A stretch of 64,000 nt of DNA from Pseudomonas sp. GD04091 (GTDB lineage Bacteria; Pseudomonadota; Gammaproteobacteria; Pseudomonadales; Pseudomonadaceae): positions 1 to 64,000 of the forward strand of contig NZ_JAOEBG010000021.1 of assembly GCF_029836165.1 (NCBI RefSeq). Reading direction: 5' to 3'. Under the pieces are notes generated by a model. That model did no database searches. It saw only the letters and a list, made by a program, of their open reading frames with translations, and was not told the DNA's origin. Positions 22,233 through 31,544 of this stretch are shown in pieces. The stretch's first letter is position 1. Every line of letters starts with the position of its first letter. The position numbers and the translations under genes were made by a program.

Positions 22233-23321
22233 ATGACCGACCTCTTTGACAACCCGATGGGCCTGTGCGGCTTTGAATTCGTCGAGTTCGCCTCGCCCAC
22301 GCCCGGCGTGCTGGAGCCGCTGTTCGAGAAGCTCGGCTTCACCGAAGTGGCCCGACATCGCTCCAAGGACGTGTCGCTCTATCGCCAGGGGGACATCAAT
22401 TTCATCGTCAACCGCGAGCCCAAGAGCCAGGCGGCGTATTTCGCGGGCGAGCACGGCCCCAGCCCCTGCGGGCTGGCGTTCCGCGTCAAGGATTCGCACA
22501 AGGCCTACCACCGCGCGCTGGAGCTGGGCGCGCAGCCGATGGACATTCCCACCGGCCCGATGGAGTTGCGCCTGCCGGCGATCAAGGGCATCGGCGGCGC
22601 GCCGCTGTACCTGATCGATCGCTTCGAGGACGGCAAGTCCATCTACGACATCGACTTCGAGTTCCTGCCTGGTGTGGACCGCCATCCCAAGGGGCACGGC
22701 TTCTCGATCGTCGATCACCTCACGCACAACGTCTATCGCGGTCGCATGACGTACTGGGCGGACTTCTATACGAAGTTCTTCAACTTCCAGGAGATCCGCT
22801 ACTTCGACATCAACGGCGAGTACACCGGCCTGGCCTCCAAGGCGATGAGCGCGCCGGACGGCCTGATCCGCATCCCGCTGAACGAGGAAGCACGCCAGGG
22901 CGGCGGCCAGATCGAGGAATTCCTGATGCAGTTCAGCGGCGAGGGCATCCAGCACATCGCCTTGCTGTGCGACAACCTGATCGATGCGCTCGACCGCGTG
23001 CAGATGGCCGGCATCCCGCTGCTGACCGCCCCCAACGACATCTACTACGCGAACCTGGAAAAGCGCCTGCCCGGCCATGGCCAGCCCGTGCCCGAGCTGC
23101 AGGCGCGCGGCATCCTGCTCGACGGCACGACCGAAGGCGGCCAGCCACGCCTGCTGCTGCAAATCTTCTCCGAGCCGTTGCTCGGGCCGGTGTTCTTCGA
23201 GTTCATCGAGCGCAAGGGCAACTACCGCGAGGGCTTCGGCGAGGGGAACTTCGGTGCCTTGTTCGAGTCCATGGAGCGCGACCAGATCAACCGCGGCGCG
23301 CTGGAGATCAACCCAGCCTGA
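22233..23321 (+). CDS. hpd: 4-hydroxyphenylpyruvate dioxygenase
   Basis: A 362-residue Fe(II) dioxygenase that turns 4-hydroxyphenylpyruvate into homogentisate in tyrosine catabolism. The iron ligands are His162, His241 and Glu323, each one residue beyond the P. fluorescens numbers. No hmgA, maiA or fahA gene is near, so the island brings only this step. Extra homogentisate can polymerise to pyomelanin, which binds metals and radicals; that link is inference. A terminator follows at 23362. Confidence 0.95.
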   Translation: MTDLFDNPMGLCGFEFVEFASPTPGVLEPLFEKLGFTEVARHRSKDVSLYRQGDINFIVNREPKSQAAYFAGEHGPSPCGLAFRVKDSHKAYHRALELGAQPMDIPTGPMELRLPAIKGIGGAPLYLIDRFEDGKSIYDIDFEFLPGVDRHPKGHGFSIVDHLTHNVYRGRMTYWADFYTKFFNFQEIRYFDINGEYTGLASKAMSAPDGLIRIPLNEEARQGGGQIEEFLMQFSGEGIQHIALLCDNLIDALDRVQMAGIPLLTAPNDIYYANLEKRLPGHGQPVPELQARGILLDGTTEGGQPRLLLQIFSEPLLGPVFFEFIERKGNYREGFGEGNFGALFESMERDQINRGALEINPA

Positions 23322-23361
23322 TCAGGCCGTCTCCTGGAAGGCATAGCGCCTTCTGCACCTC

Positions 23362-23390
23362 GCGAGCCCCTGTGTGGGCTCGCTCTGCTT
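23362..23390 (+). terminator. Rho-independent terminator after hpd
   Basis: GCGAGCCC (23362 to 23369), 6-base loop, GGGCTCGC (23376 to 23383), then TCTGCTTT. Confidence 0.7.
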
Positions 23391-23525
23391 TGGCACGCGA
23401 GCGCGCATGACCGGGGGAGCGATCGGCACCAGCCATGTGCAGGCCGTTCGTCGTCCTGATCCCCTCCGATATTGAGCGGGCTCGTCTCGATGTCACGTTC
23501 CGAAACAGTTGCTACTGGCCTCGAC

Positions 23526-23556
23526 TTGAGTTAATACATGAACATATGTATTCTTA
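23526..23556 (+). promoter_or_regulatory. Promoter overlapped by SmtB-like site E, upstream of LysR gene
   Basis: TTGAGT (23526 to 23531) and TATTCT (23549 to 23554) are 17 bases apart. The spacer holds ACATGAA-CATATG, the left half and spacer form of operators B and C; the right half is degenerate (TATTC). The rest of the 358-base gap between hpd and the LysR gene shows only the hpd terminator. Confidence 0.4.
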
Positions 23557-23679
23557 TTCAAATAAACCGATGGCCTTTTCCTTGCCCTGAAGGGGGACCC
23601 AGCACTACCTCGCCCCCTCTGAGCACACTTCGGCAGCAATGCGCCGTGGCCAACCGAATGACCAGGACTGCTGAAGGAC

Positions 23680-24576
23680 GTGCCCATGGAACTCCGTCAT
23701 CTGCGCTGCTTCGTGGCACTTGCCGAAGAACTGCACTTCACACGCGCCGCGGAGCGACTGCATATCGAGCAGCCGCCGCTGTCCCGCACCATCAAGGAAT
23801 TGGAAGACGAACTGGGCGTGATGCTCTTCGACCGGGATCGCCGGGGAACCCGGTTGACCGCCGCAGGCACCGCCTTCTTGCAAGACATTCGGCGGCTGTT
23901 CACCGTGCTGGAGCAGGCGCGAGAAAACGTTAGGGCCATCGCTGCTGGCCTGAAAGGCAGTCTGCGCATTGCCATTTCCGACGGCGCCATCGATCCGCGG
24001 CTGTCGGCGCTCCTTGCCTTCTGCCGCCAGGAGGAACCGGAAATTGAAATACGGCTCTCCGAAGTCCCCTTGGCGGAACAGTTGCGCGGACTGAGATCAG
24101 GCGACTTCACGATCGGATTTGCACACACCGCTGACGTCGGCGATGGTCTGGTCGCGGAATCGATCTGGCAGGACCCCCTGGTGGTGGCGGTCCCGATCCG
24201 GCACCCATTGCTCGCTCACAAGGAGGTGTCGCTGCGTGAACTCGCAAGCTACCCGCTGGTGATGTGCGATCCGCAGCTTTGCGAGGGCTACTGCCGCGAA
24301 TTGACCCGGCTGCTGCGTCCCCTGGAGCGCGAGCCCACCATTGTCGAACACGTGTCCTCGCTGGACATGATGCTCACCCTGGTCGGCGCTGGCTACGGCG
24401 TCGGCTTCGCAACGGCGACCAGGATTGCGGCATGCCAACGCCCTGATGTAGTGATCCGGCCATTGGCTCTGGATTCGGCCGTCATCACCACCTACCTGCT
24501 TCGGCCCGAGAGCGATAGCCCGCTGACTTCGCTGGAACGGTTTATCGACCGCTTACGCAGCCCGCCGGATAGCTGA
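23680..24576 (+). CDS. LysR-family transcriptional regulator
   Basis: A 298-residue LTTR with an N-terminal HTH (FTRAAERLHIEQPPLSRTIKELE) and a two-lobed effector domain containing the GAGYGVGFAT segment. Target and effector are unknown. It has the layout of ICE-borne LysR regulators near integrases. It is unusual in having a metal-type operator-like sequence in its promoter. Its effector domain resembles the HTH-less protein at 25018. Confidence 0.9.
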   Translation: MPMELRHLRCFVALAEELHFTRAAERLHIEQPPLSRTIKELEDELGVMLFDRDRRGTRLTAAGTAFLQDIRRLFTVLEQARENVRAIAAGLKGSLRIAISDGAIDPRLSALLAFCRQEEPEIEIRLSEVPLAEQLRGLRSGDFTIGFAHTADVGDGLVAESIWQDPLVVAVPIRHPLLAHKEVSLRELASYPLVMCDPQLCEGYCRELTRLLRPLEREPTIVEHVSSLDMMLTLVGAGYGVGFATATRIAACQRPDVVIRPLALDSAVITTYLLRPESDSPLTSLERFIDRLRSPPDS

Positions 24577-24601
24577 GGAAGCGGTCCTCCGCCACTCGCG
24601 T

Positions 24602-24895
24602 TCATAACTCGGTGTCGGCATGAAGATTTCGCTCTGTTGCGGCCATCAGGTCGGCGGCGCTGATCCCGAGTGCCACGGCGATCTTCAAGATGAGTGGCAG
24701 TGTGGGCACGTGCTCTCCACGCTCGATCTTTCCCATGTGGGAGCGCGCGATGCCTGCCCTAGATGCAAACTCGTCTTGAGCGACTCCCTGAGCGACACGG
24801 GCAGCGCGCACAGCCTGTCCGAAGGCCTGTGCCGGTTCGGATTCATACGTGGTTGTGCCAGATGGACGACCTGGCTGAATAGTGGGCTTCCGCAT
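24602..24895 (-). CDS. Small XRE-family (Cro/C1 HTH) regulator
   Basis: 97 residues. The HTH covers about residues 25 to 80: AVRAARVAQGVAQDEFASRAGIARSHMGKIERG then P-T-L-x-L-I-L-K-I-A. The start is uncertain: ATG 24895 lacks a clear ribosome-binding site and a GTG at 24919 is possible. It is divergent from the LysR-domain gene at 25018 across a very AT-rich 120-base gap (poly-TTA/GTTAT motifs), which is probably where it acts. It likely controls element functions near the integrase. Confidence 0.8.
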   Translation of the reverse strand: MRKPTIQPGRPSGTTTYESEPAQAFGQAVRAARVAQGVAQDEFASRAGIARSHMGKIERGEHVPTLPLILKIAVALGISAADLMAATERNLHADTEL

Positions 24896-25017
24896 CAGCA
24901 GAAGCGTCGAACAATCCACGGAAATTAACCACGTTATTGTTATAGACGTTAAAGTTATCTCTTTACTATTATGTTGCTTCGCCCTTGATCTGGTCAGACG
25001 CTTCTGCGGGGCTCTCC

Positions 25018-25659
25018 ATGCACGACATCAACATCCATCCCCCCCGCCTCAGAGTTGCTATCGCGCCAGGGGTGCCTTCACTACAACTTTCCGCGTTGCT
25101 TGCGCTGCAACGTGCGGAAGACCCGGATACAGCCCTCACGCTTTTCGAGGTCGCGGGTGATGATCTTCTTGAAGGCCTACTCGAAGGCCGGTACGACGTA
25201 GGGGTGTCGCTTTCGGAGGCGAGTAGTCCAGCCTTCAAAACACAACCCTTATGGATCGAGAACATGGCCGTTGCCATTCCGCTGCAATTTCCCTTGCTTG
25301 ACCAAGCGGCGCTCACGATCTCCGATTTACATGACTGCTCGGTCTTTCGCTGGCAGGCAGAGGCCTGCCCCTTGCTGGATCACCGGCTGTCCTCCCTCCT
25401 ACCTGTGGACCAACAAAACCTTCAGACCGTTACCTCCTTCGAGATGATGGCGCTACGGGTCGCGGCCGGCTACGGGATCGGGGTATCCGCGCAATCGCGC
25501 ATTGAATACGCTCACGGCTGGGAAATCGACATGCGCCCGCTGTCCGACGGCCCTTACGAGATCGTGACGCACCTGCTGCGGCCCAATGGGCAAGTCAGCC
25601 CAGCTATTGATCGGTTCGAGCGCAGGGCGCAGCAGGTTGCCAAGGCTGGCAGCACCTAA
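25018..25659 (+). CDS. Stand-alone LysR-type effector-binding domain without HTH
   Basis: 213 residues that start directly at the effector-domain strand RLRVAIAPG and run through to the end of a LysR protein, including SFEMMALRVAAGYGIGVS, which parallels SLDMMLTLVGAGYGVGFA in the regulator at 23680. No HTH is coded upstream in any frame; the region before it is AT-rich noncoding DNA and a divergent XRE gene. It is either a decayed LysR gene or an effector sensor that partners another DNA-binding protein. A TTG at 24985 is an alternative start. Confidence 0.8.
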   Translation: MHDINIHPPRLRVAIAPGVPSLQLSALLALQRAEDPDTALTLFEVAGDDLLEGLLEGRYDVGVSLSEASSPAFKTQPLWIENMAVAIPLQFPLLDQAALTISDLHDCSVFRWQAEACPLLDHRLSSLLPVDQQNLQTVTSFEMMALRVAAGYGIGVSAQSRIEYAHGWEIDMRPLSDGPYEIVTHLLRPNGQVSPAIDRFERRAQQVAKAGST

Positions 25660-25715
25660 TCCACAACCCGACGACCGGAGTAGTCCCGCCTCCGGCCGTC
25701 GGGTAGCGGCACGCG

Positions 25716-27659
25716 TCAAGCCCCTTCAAGCGTCACAGCGCTATCCACTAGCCGACGAACGCTCTGCCGCACATCTTCGGGGATTGGCCGCGAGGCAACA
25801 GCCTCGGGTGCATCCGCGGGGTGCTGGTAGTCACCCATGAGGACCCGGATGATCGCGGGCACGTTCGTCGGCGTGACCGCATCAATGGCTGCGCGATCGC
25901 CCAGGTCCGGGTGCGGTTGGGTCAGCATGCGGTACAGATCCCAAGAGTCCGAGTGCGGGCACTGGTTCATGAGCACCTGGGCCAGCCTGTGCTTGAGCGG
26001 CACCAGTTGCCAGTCGGGAACGCGCTGCCCTCGATTGCCCAAGCTGATAGACAGCAGCTTGCCCGCCTTCAACTCGCGGTTGATCTGGTCCTTGGACTTC
26101 CCGGCCAGCTTGCCGAACAGCGGAACCGGCAGATTGTTCGGCGACTCGTAGATGACCAGCATTTCCTCGCGCTCGCGCTGGATTGCGGAGACTTCCGGCT
26201 CCGGGGCGTGCGTCGGAGGCGGCGGCACCTGCGACAGCCGCTGGAACGTGATCCCGCCGCTGCTCGGTGTTACGACAATGGGCGTGGCCACGACCGGCGG
26301 AACGCCGGGGGGAGTGGGCTCGGCCGCCGTGGGGACCGCATGCACGACTTCCTCCACTTCTGCCATCGCCGGCACCCCGTCGATGCGGATGGTCAAGTGC
26401 GCGCTCGCAGCCTGCACTTCGCCCTGTTCGAGCAAGTCGAGGCGATCGGCCCAGTCCTGCATCATCCGGCGACGCGGTTCCACGTACTTGGCGTGGTTGT
26501 AGGCCGAACTCACCTTGTTGGGGTCGGAGTGCGAAAGCTGCGCGTCCACCCAAATCTTGGGGTAGCCGATCTCGTTGAGCGCCGTCGAGATGGTGCCGCG
26601 GATGCCGTGGCCGGTCAGGCGGCCCTCGTAGCCCATGAGCTGCACGGCCTTGTTGAGGGTGTTCTCGCTGATGCGCTTCTTGAGTTCGCTGCGATGCGAC
26701 AACAGGTACTTCTGCGCCGGACGCATCACGCCCAGGAGATAGCGCACGATCTCGATGGCCTGCAGGGACAGGGGCACGATGTAGGGCGGCACGTCCTGCG
26801 GCCGCTTGCCGGCCTTGCGCATTTCGTCCTGGAGCTGCTTGACGACCTGCGGCGGGATAATCCACAAGCCGCGGTCGAGGTCGAATTGCTCAGGTTCGGC
26901 CAGCCGCAACTCGCCCGTGCGCACCCCCGTCAGGAACAGCAGACGGACACCAAGCTGGGTCTGCCAGCCACGGGGGTTGTAGAGCCGGAGCTTCTGAAGG
27001 AACTCGGGCAGTTCGGGCAGGTGCAGGTAGGGGTTGTGCGCCACCGGAGGCTTGGGTTCGGCCACCACGTCCAGGTCCGCAGCCGGGTTGACTTCCAGCC
27101 CCTCAGCAATGACCAAGGCATAGCGAAACATCTGGTTGAACCAGGTGCGCACCTTCTCGGCGGTGGTGAACGCCTTGCGCTTCTCGATGGCCGCCACGAC
27201 GCCCACGAGCTGGGGCCGGCGAATGTCGTAGATCGACATCTTCCCTAGAGTGGGCAGCACGTCTTTGTTGAAGATGCGCAGGATCTGCGAAAGCGTGCTT
27301 TGACGGCCTTCCTTGAGTTCCTTGCGGCGATGCTCGACCCAGGCATCGAAGACGTTCTTGAAGGTGTATTCGCCCGCCAGCTTGGCTGCGTGCCGACGCT
27401 GATCGCGTTCGATTTGGGGATCGATCCCCCTGGCGAGCAGGGCCTGGGCCTTGTCCCGCTCGGTGCGTGCCTCGCGCAGGCTGAGGGCGGGATAGCCGCC
27501 GAGGGACAAGCGCTTCTGCTTGCCCAGCCAGTAGTAGCGGAAGATCCACGACTTGCCGCCTGCGGCAGAGACCATCAGGCCCAGGCAGTCGTTGTCGGAG
27601 AGGGTGTAGCGCTTGCCGGTGGTCCTTGCCTGCCGGACGGTCAGATCAGAGAGTGCCAT
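25716..27659 (-). CDS. int: ICEclc-type P4-like tyrosine integrase
   Basis: A 647-residue site-specific recombinase. The N-terminal DUF4102 arm-binding domain covers residues 1 to about 95, a core-binding domain follows, and the catalytic domain has Arg247 (TGVRTGEL), His351-x-x-Arg354, His377 and the nucleophile Tyr387 (or Tyr392). The 240 residues after the catalytic domain are unusual for P4 integrases but match the large IntB13 class of ICEclc, which also uses tRNA-Gly. The gene ends 226 bases from the tRNA 3' end and points away from it. Confidence 0.93.
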   Translation of the reverse strand: MALSDLTVRQARTTGKRYTLSDNDCLGLMVSAAGGKSWIFRYYWLGKQKRLSLGGYPALSLREARTERDKAQALLARGIDPQIERDQRRHAAKLAGEYTFKNVFDAWVEHRRKELKEGRQSTLSQILRIFNKDVLPTLGKMSIYDIRRPQLVGVVAAIEKRKAFTTAEKVRTWFNQMFRYALVIAEGLEVNPAADLDVVAEPKPPVAHNPYLHLPELPEFLQKLRLYNPRGWQTQLGVRLLFLTGVRTGELRLAEPEQFDLDRGLWIIPPQVVKQLQDEMRKAGKRPQDVPPYIVPLSLQAIEIVRYLLGVMRPAQKYLLSHRSELKKRISENTLNKAVQLMGYEGRLTGHGIRGTISTALNEIGYPKIWVDAQLSHSDPNKVSSAYNHAKYVEPRRRMMQDWADRLDLLEQGEVQAASAHLTIRIDGVPAMAEVEEVVHAVPTAAEPTPPGVPPVVATPIVVTPSSGGITFQRLSQVPPPPTHAPEPEVSAIQREREEMLVIYESPNNLPVPLFGKLAGKSKDQINRELKAGKLLSISLGNRGQRVPDWQLVPLKHRLAQVLMNQCPHSDSWDLYRMLTQPHPDLGDRAAIDAVTPTNVPAIIRVLMGDYQHPADAPEAVASRPIPEDVRQSVRRLVDSAVTLEGA

Positions 27660-27817
27660 TTCGAGGCTCCTAAGTTATGACTTAGGCCCTATGCTCGTCA
27701 TGGTTCCCGCTCAGCCCCAGCAACTATCCGGTAGCCGTCCCACCCGTATTCTTGTGCCTCAATTGGTCACTCAAAAACGGTAGCTGTGGGTGGATTTCCG
27801 TGGCGCTCGCTGGAATG

Positions 27818-27843
27818 AAAAAAGGGGCCGAAGCCCCTCTTTT
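27818..27843 (-). terminator. Terminator downstream of tRNA-Gly
   Basis: GGGGC (27824 to 27828), loop CGAA, GCCCC (27833 to 27837). The six A's at 27818 to 27823 read as a T-run on the minus strand, the direction of the tRNA. A weaker T-rich tail on the plus strand makes it possibly bidirectional. It lies inside the element, so the element supplies a new terminator for the tRNA. Confidence 0.75.
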
Positions 27844-27851
27844 CAACGACT

Positions 27852-27875
27852 TACAGACGTCAGTGGAAGTCTGTA
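27852..27875. repeat. Short inverted repeat next to the attachment site
   Basis: TACAGAC (27852 to 27858) and GTCTGTA (27869 to 27875), 10 bases apart and 11 bases from the tRNA end. Possibly an integrase or excisionase binding site; no direct evidence. Confidence 0.35.
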
Positions 27876-27885
27876 GATCATAACT

Positions 27886-27961
<76 letters not shown>

Positions 27962-28025
27962 GTCGTGATGGGCGCCATTCTAGCAATTTGAAGAACGGCG
28001 TCAACCCCTTGATTCAAAAAAACTT

Positions 28026-28586
28026 TTACTTCTGCTCCGAGCCTTCGCGCAGGTGCGGCCAGGCTGCCAGCAAGTAGTGCACCATCGACACCAGGGTCAG
28101 GCCGGCGGCCACCAGCAGCAAACCATAGCCCAGCACCACCCAGAAGGTCAGCACCGGCGGGTTGGCCAACAGGATTACCAAGGCCAGCATCTGCGCGGCG
28201 GTCTTCCACTTGCCGAGGTTGGATACCGCCACATGTGCCCTCGCCCCCAGCTCGGCCATCCACTCGCGCAGGGCCGAGACGACGATCTCGCGCCCGATGA
28301 TCACCGCCGCCGGCAGCGTCAGCCAGAAGTTGGCATGCACCTGCACCAGCAACACCAGGGCCACCGCCACCATCAGCTTGTCGGCCACAGGGTCGAGGAA
28401 GGCGCCGAACGGCGTGCTCTGCTGCAGCCGACGCGCCAGGTAGCCGTCCAGCCAGTCGGTGGCGGCGGCGATGGCGAACACCGTGCTGGCGGCCATGTAG
28501 CTCCAGTGGTAGGGCACATAGAACAGCAGGATGAAGATCGGAATGAGCAGGACGCGTAGAACGGTGAGCAGGTTTGGAATATTCAT
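28026..28586 (-). CDS. pgsA: CDP-diacylglycerol-glycerol-3-phosphate 3-phosphatidyltransferase
   Basis: A 186-residue inner-membrane enzyme for the first step of phosphatidylglycerol synthesis. The CDP-alcohol transferase signature is present (DGYLAR...[10 protein letters not shown]) with four to five hydrophobic helices. It is the third gene of the gacA-uvrC-pgsA run on the minus strand and is directly followed by tRNA-Gly, the standard Pseudomonas order. Confidence 0.95.
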   Translation of the reverse strand: MNIPNLLTVLRVLLIPIFILLFYVPYHWSYMAASTVFAIAAATDWLDGYLARRLQQSTPFGAFLDPVADKLMVAVALVLLVQVHANFWLTLPAAVIIGREIVVSALREWMAELGARAHVAVSNLGKWKTAAQMLALVILLANPPVLTFWVVLGYGLLLVAAGLTLVSMVHYLLAAWPHLREGSEQK

Positions 28587-28619
28587 CGGTACGACTGGCT
28601 GCGAGTTGAACCCGGCATT

Positions 28620-30443
28620 CTACTCGCTATGCAGGCTGGCATAAATCGACTCGGCAAGCTTTTTACTGATGCCGGGGGCTTTGGCGATCTCGTCGATGCT
28701 GGCGCGGTTCAACTCCTGCAGGCCGCCGAAATGTTTCAGCAGCTCACGGCGGCGCTTGGGCCCGACACCGGCCACATCTTCCAGGCTCGAGGTACGCCGG
28801 GCCTTGCCGCGCCGGGCGCGGTGGCCGGTGATGGCGAAGCGGTGGGCCTCGTCACGGATCTGCTGGATCAGGTGCAGCGCCGGCGAGTCGCCCTTGAGGG
28901 TGAATTCGTGGGCTACATCGTTCAGGTACAAGGTCTCGAAGCCGGCCTTGCGGGTCACCCCCTTGGCCACGCCGAGCAGGGTGAGGTCGGTCAGGCCCAG
29001 CTCCTGCATCACCTCGCGGGCCATGTTCAACTGCCCCTTGCCGCCGTCCACCAGCAGCACGTCGGGCAGCTTGCCCTCGCCGTCCTTGATGCGACCGTAG
29101 CGGCGCATCAGCGCCTGGTGCATGGCCGCGTAGTCGTCGCCAGCGGTGACGCCTTCGATATTGAAGCGGCGGTAGTCGGACTTGAGTGGCCCCTCGGGGC
29201 CGAACACCACGCAGGACGCGACAGTGGCTTCGCCACTGGAATGGCTGATGTCATAGCACTCCAGACGCTGCGGCACTTCATCCAGGCCCAGCACCTGGGC
29301 CAGCGCCTCGAAGCGGGCGGCCATGTGCTGGCGGTTGGCCAGGCGCGCATTGAGCGCCTGCTCGGCGTTGGTCACGGCCAGTTGCTGCCAGCGCGCCCGA
29401 GTGCCACGCACTCGGTGGCTGATGGCCAGCTCGCGACCGCGCAGGGTCTGCAGCGCTTGGGTGATCGCGTCGAAATCCTCGTGCACCACGTTGACGATGA
29501 GTTCACCGGGCAGCTCGCGCTCGGCGTTGCCCAGATAGTACTGGGAGAGGAACGCCGCCATGACCTCGGCCACCTCCTCCTCGATACCGACCTGGGGGAA
29601 GAAGTTCTTGCTGCCCAGCACTCGCCCGCCGCGCACGCTGATCAGGTGCACGCAGGCACCGCCCGGGTTGACGAAGGCCGCCACCACGTCGACATCGCCG
29701 GAGCCGCCTTCCATGTACTGCTGGTCCTGGACCCGGCGCAGCAAGGCGATCTGGTCGCGCAGCTCGGCGGCCTTCTCGAAGTTCAGGGCCATGGCGGCCT
29801 TTTCCATCTCGGCATTGAGCTCGTTGCCCAGTTGCTGGCTGCGGCCTTCGAGGAACATCACCGAGTGACGCACGTCCTCGGCATATTCCTCGGGTGTCAC
29901 CAACCCCACGCACGGCCCTTTGCAGCGTTTGATCTGGTACTGCAGGCATGGGCGGGTGCGGTTGGCGTAGTAGCTGTCCTCGCACTGGCGCACGGAAAAC
30001 GCCTTCTGCAGCAGGCTCAGGCTTTCGCGAATGGCGCCGGCGCTGGGGTACGGGCCAAAGTAGCGGCCCTTGGCCTTCTTGGCGCCACGATGAATGCCCA
30101 GGCGTGGGAACTCCCCGTCAGACAAAAATACGTACGGGTAGGACTTATCGTCACGCAGCAGGATGTTGTAGGGCGGCCGCCACTCCTTGATCAGCGTCTG
30201 CTCGAGCAGCAGCGCTTCGGTCTCGTTGGCGGTGATGGTGGTTTCGACCTGGGCGATGCGCCCCACCAGGGCAGCCGTCTTCGGCGCCAGGCCGGCCTTG
30301 CGGAAATAGCTGGCCAGGCGTTTCTTGAGGTTCTTGGCCTTGCCCACGTAGAGCAGCCGGGCATCGCCGTCGAACATCCGGTACACGCCCGGGCGACCGC
30401 TGCAGGTCGCCAGGAACGCGCTTGCATCAAAGGTTTGTGACAT
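28620..30443 (-). CDS. uvrC: Excinuclease ABC subunit C
   Basis: 607 residues, the normal length. A GIY-YIG nuclease is at the N-terminus ([19 protein letters not shown]), the UVR motif follows ([16 protein letters not shown]), the RNase H-like second nuclease domain is near [10 protein letters not shown] and [10 protein letters not shown], and a C-terminal HhH pair ([13 protein letters not shown]) completes it. It makes both incisions in nucleotide excision repair. It is 9 bases after gacA. Confidence 0.97.
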   Translation of the reverse strand: MSQTFDASAFLATCSGRPGVYRMFDGDARLLYVGKAKNLKKRLASYFRKAGLAPKTAALVGRIAQVETTITANETEALLLEQTLIKEWRPPYNILLRDDKSYPYVFLSDGEFPRLGIHRGAKKAKGRYFGPYPSAGAIRESLSLLQKAFSVRQCEDSYYANRTRPCLQYQIKRCKGPCVGLVTPEEYAEDVRHSVMFLEGRSQQLGNELNAEMEKAAMALNFEKAAELRDQIALLRRVQDQQYMEGGSGDVDVVAAFVNPGGACVHLISVRGGRVLGSKNFFPQVGIEEEVAEVMAAFLSQYYLGNAERELPGELIVNVVHEDFDAITQALQTLRGRELAISHRVRGTRARWQQLAVTNAEQALNARLANRQHMAARFEALAQVLGLDEVPQRLECYDISHSSGEATVASCVVFGPEGPLKSDYRRFNIEGVTAGDDYAAMHQALMRRYGRIKDGEGKLPDVLLVDGGKGQLNMAREVMQELGLTDLTLLGVAKGVTRKAGFETLYLNDVAHEFTLKGDSPALHLIQQIRDEAHRFAITGHRARRGKARRTSSLEDVAGVGPKRRRELLKHFGGLQELNRASIDEIAKAPGISKKLAESIYASLHSE

Positions 30444-30452
30444 GAGGTGTGC

Positions 30453-31091
30453 TTACAGACTTGCGTCGACCATACCGTGGCGGACGGCCAGCAACGTCAG
30501 TTCGACGTCGCTGGTGACCGAGAGTTTTTCGAAGATCCGATAACGGTAAGTATTGACGGTCTTGGGGGACAGACACAACTTGTCGGAGATGATCTGCACC
30601 TTCTGGCAGCCGACGATCATCAGGGCGATCTGGATTTCCCGCTCGGACAGCGCATCGAACGGCGAACCTTGCGGCTGGAACGACTTGAGTGCCAGTTGCT
30701 GGGCGATCTGCGGGCTGATGTAGCGCTGCCCGGCAAACGCCAGACGAATGGCCTGGACCATTTCGTCGAGCCCGGCACCCTTGGTCAGGTAGCCGGCGGC
30801 ACCGGCCTGCAGCAGCCGGGTCGGAAACGGATCCTCTTCGCACACGGTCACCGCGACCACTTTCGTGTCCGGGTGGCTGCGCAGCAATTTGCGCGTCGCT
30901 TCCAGACCACCAATCCCTGGCATCTTCACGTCCATCAGGACCACGTCCGGCTTCAGCTCACGGGCAAGCTTGAGGGCGGACTCTCCCGAATCCGCCTCCC
31001 CCACCACTTGCAGGCCATCGATGTCGGCCAGCATGCGCGTGATACCCGTACGCACCAGATCGTGATCGTCGACCACCAGGACCCTAATCAA
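30453..31091 (-). CDS. gacA: Response regulator GacA (UvrY/LuxR family)
   Basis: 212 residues. The receiver domain has Asp8-Asp9, phospho-acceptor Asp54 ([10 protein letters not shown]) and the Thr/Lys positions (AVTVCEE, YLTKGAG). A C-terminal LuxR-type HTH follows ([14 protein letters not shown]...[13 protein letters not shown]). With GacS it activates the Rsm small RNAs. The start is TTG at 31091 with GAGG upstream, as is known for gacA in pseudomonads. It is first of the gacA-uvrC-pgsA run. Confidence 0.97.
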   Translation of the reverse strand: MIRVLVVDDHDLVRTGITRMLADIDGLQVVGEADSGESALKLARELKPDVVLMDVKMPGIGGLEATRKLLRSHPDTKVVAVTVCEEDPFPTRLLQAGAAGYLTKGAGLDEMVQAIRLAFAGQRYISPQIAQQLALKSFQPQGSPFDALSEREIQIALMIVGCQKVQIISDKLCLSPKTVNTYRYRIFEKLSVTSDVELTLLAVRHGMVDASL

Positions 31092-31154
31092 GCAGACACC
31101 TCGTCAGTGGGGCGATTGGATCCCGCCACCTTAACAAAATTTTTCACAACGAAC

Positions 31155-31544
31155 CTAGCGCAAAGCGTCATGGAAATATGCCTGCCGGTCGGGGCGACGC
31201 ATGCGCAGGGACTCCGCCCCTCCCGCCTCGCCCGCCAGCCGGTTGAGCAGGTGCCAGACAGCGGCCTGGTCGGCGGCAGGCAGGCGCCGGAAAGCGCCCA
31301 GCAGACGGTCCTCGTCGGCATTCAGGCTGTCCAGCGGCGCAGGCGTGTGCACCCCGCTCAGCACGTACAGCGCATCGACCCCCCGCGCCGCCACGGCGGC
31401 AAGGTAGTCCATGCGCGGCGTACGCTCGCCGCTCTCGTATTTACCCTGGGCGTTGGGTTCCACGCCGCCGATGTCGCCAAAAATGCGCTGGGTGAGCCCC
31501 AGGCGCTCGCGCTCTTCTCTGAGTCGCGGGCCGAATCCGTGCAT
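31155..31544 (-). CDS. XRE-family regulator with single HTH
   Basis: 129 residues. The HTH spans about residues 5 to 60 (LREERERLGLTQRIFGDIGGVEPNAQGKYESGERTPR), followed by a short helical tail. AAGGAGG 8 bases before ATG 31544 decides the start against an upstream ATG at 31589. Targets are unknown. It resembles Cro/C1-type genes beside gacA in P. putida. It lies just upstream of, and divergent from, the alginate-type operon, so a role in controlling that operon is possible but unproven. Confidence 0.88.
   Translation of the reverse strand: MHGFGPRLREERERLGLTQRIFGDIGGVEPNAQGKYESGERTPRMDYLAAVAARGVDALYVLSGVHTPAPLDSLNADEDRLLGAFRRLPAADQAAVWHLLNRLAGEAGGAESLRMRRPDRQAYFHDALR

Noticed and set aside
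27660-27885. A second copy of the tRNA-Gly 3' end marking the other element boundary
   Set aside because: Only a partial echo (GCTCC-T-AAGTTATGA) is present; the true partner site must lie left of the window.
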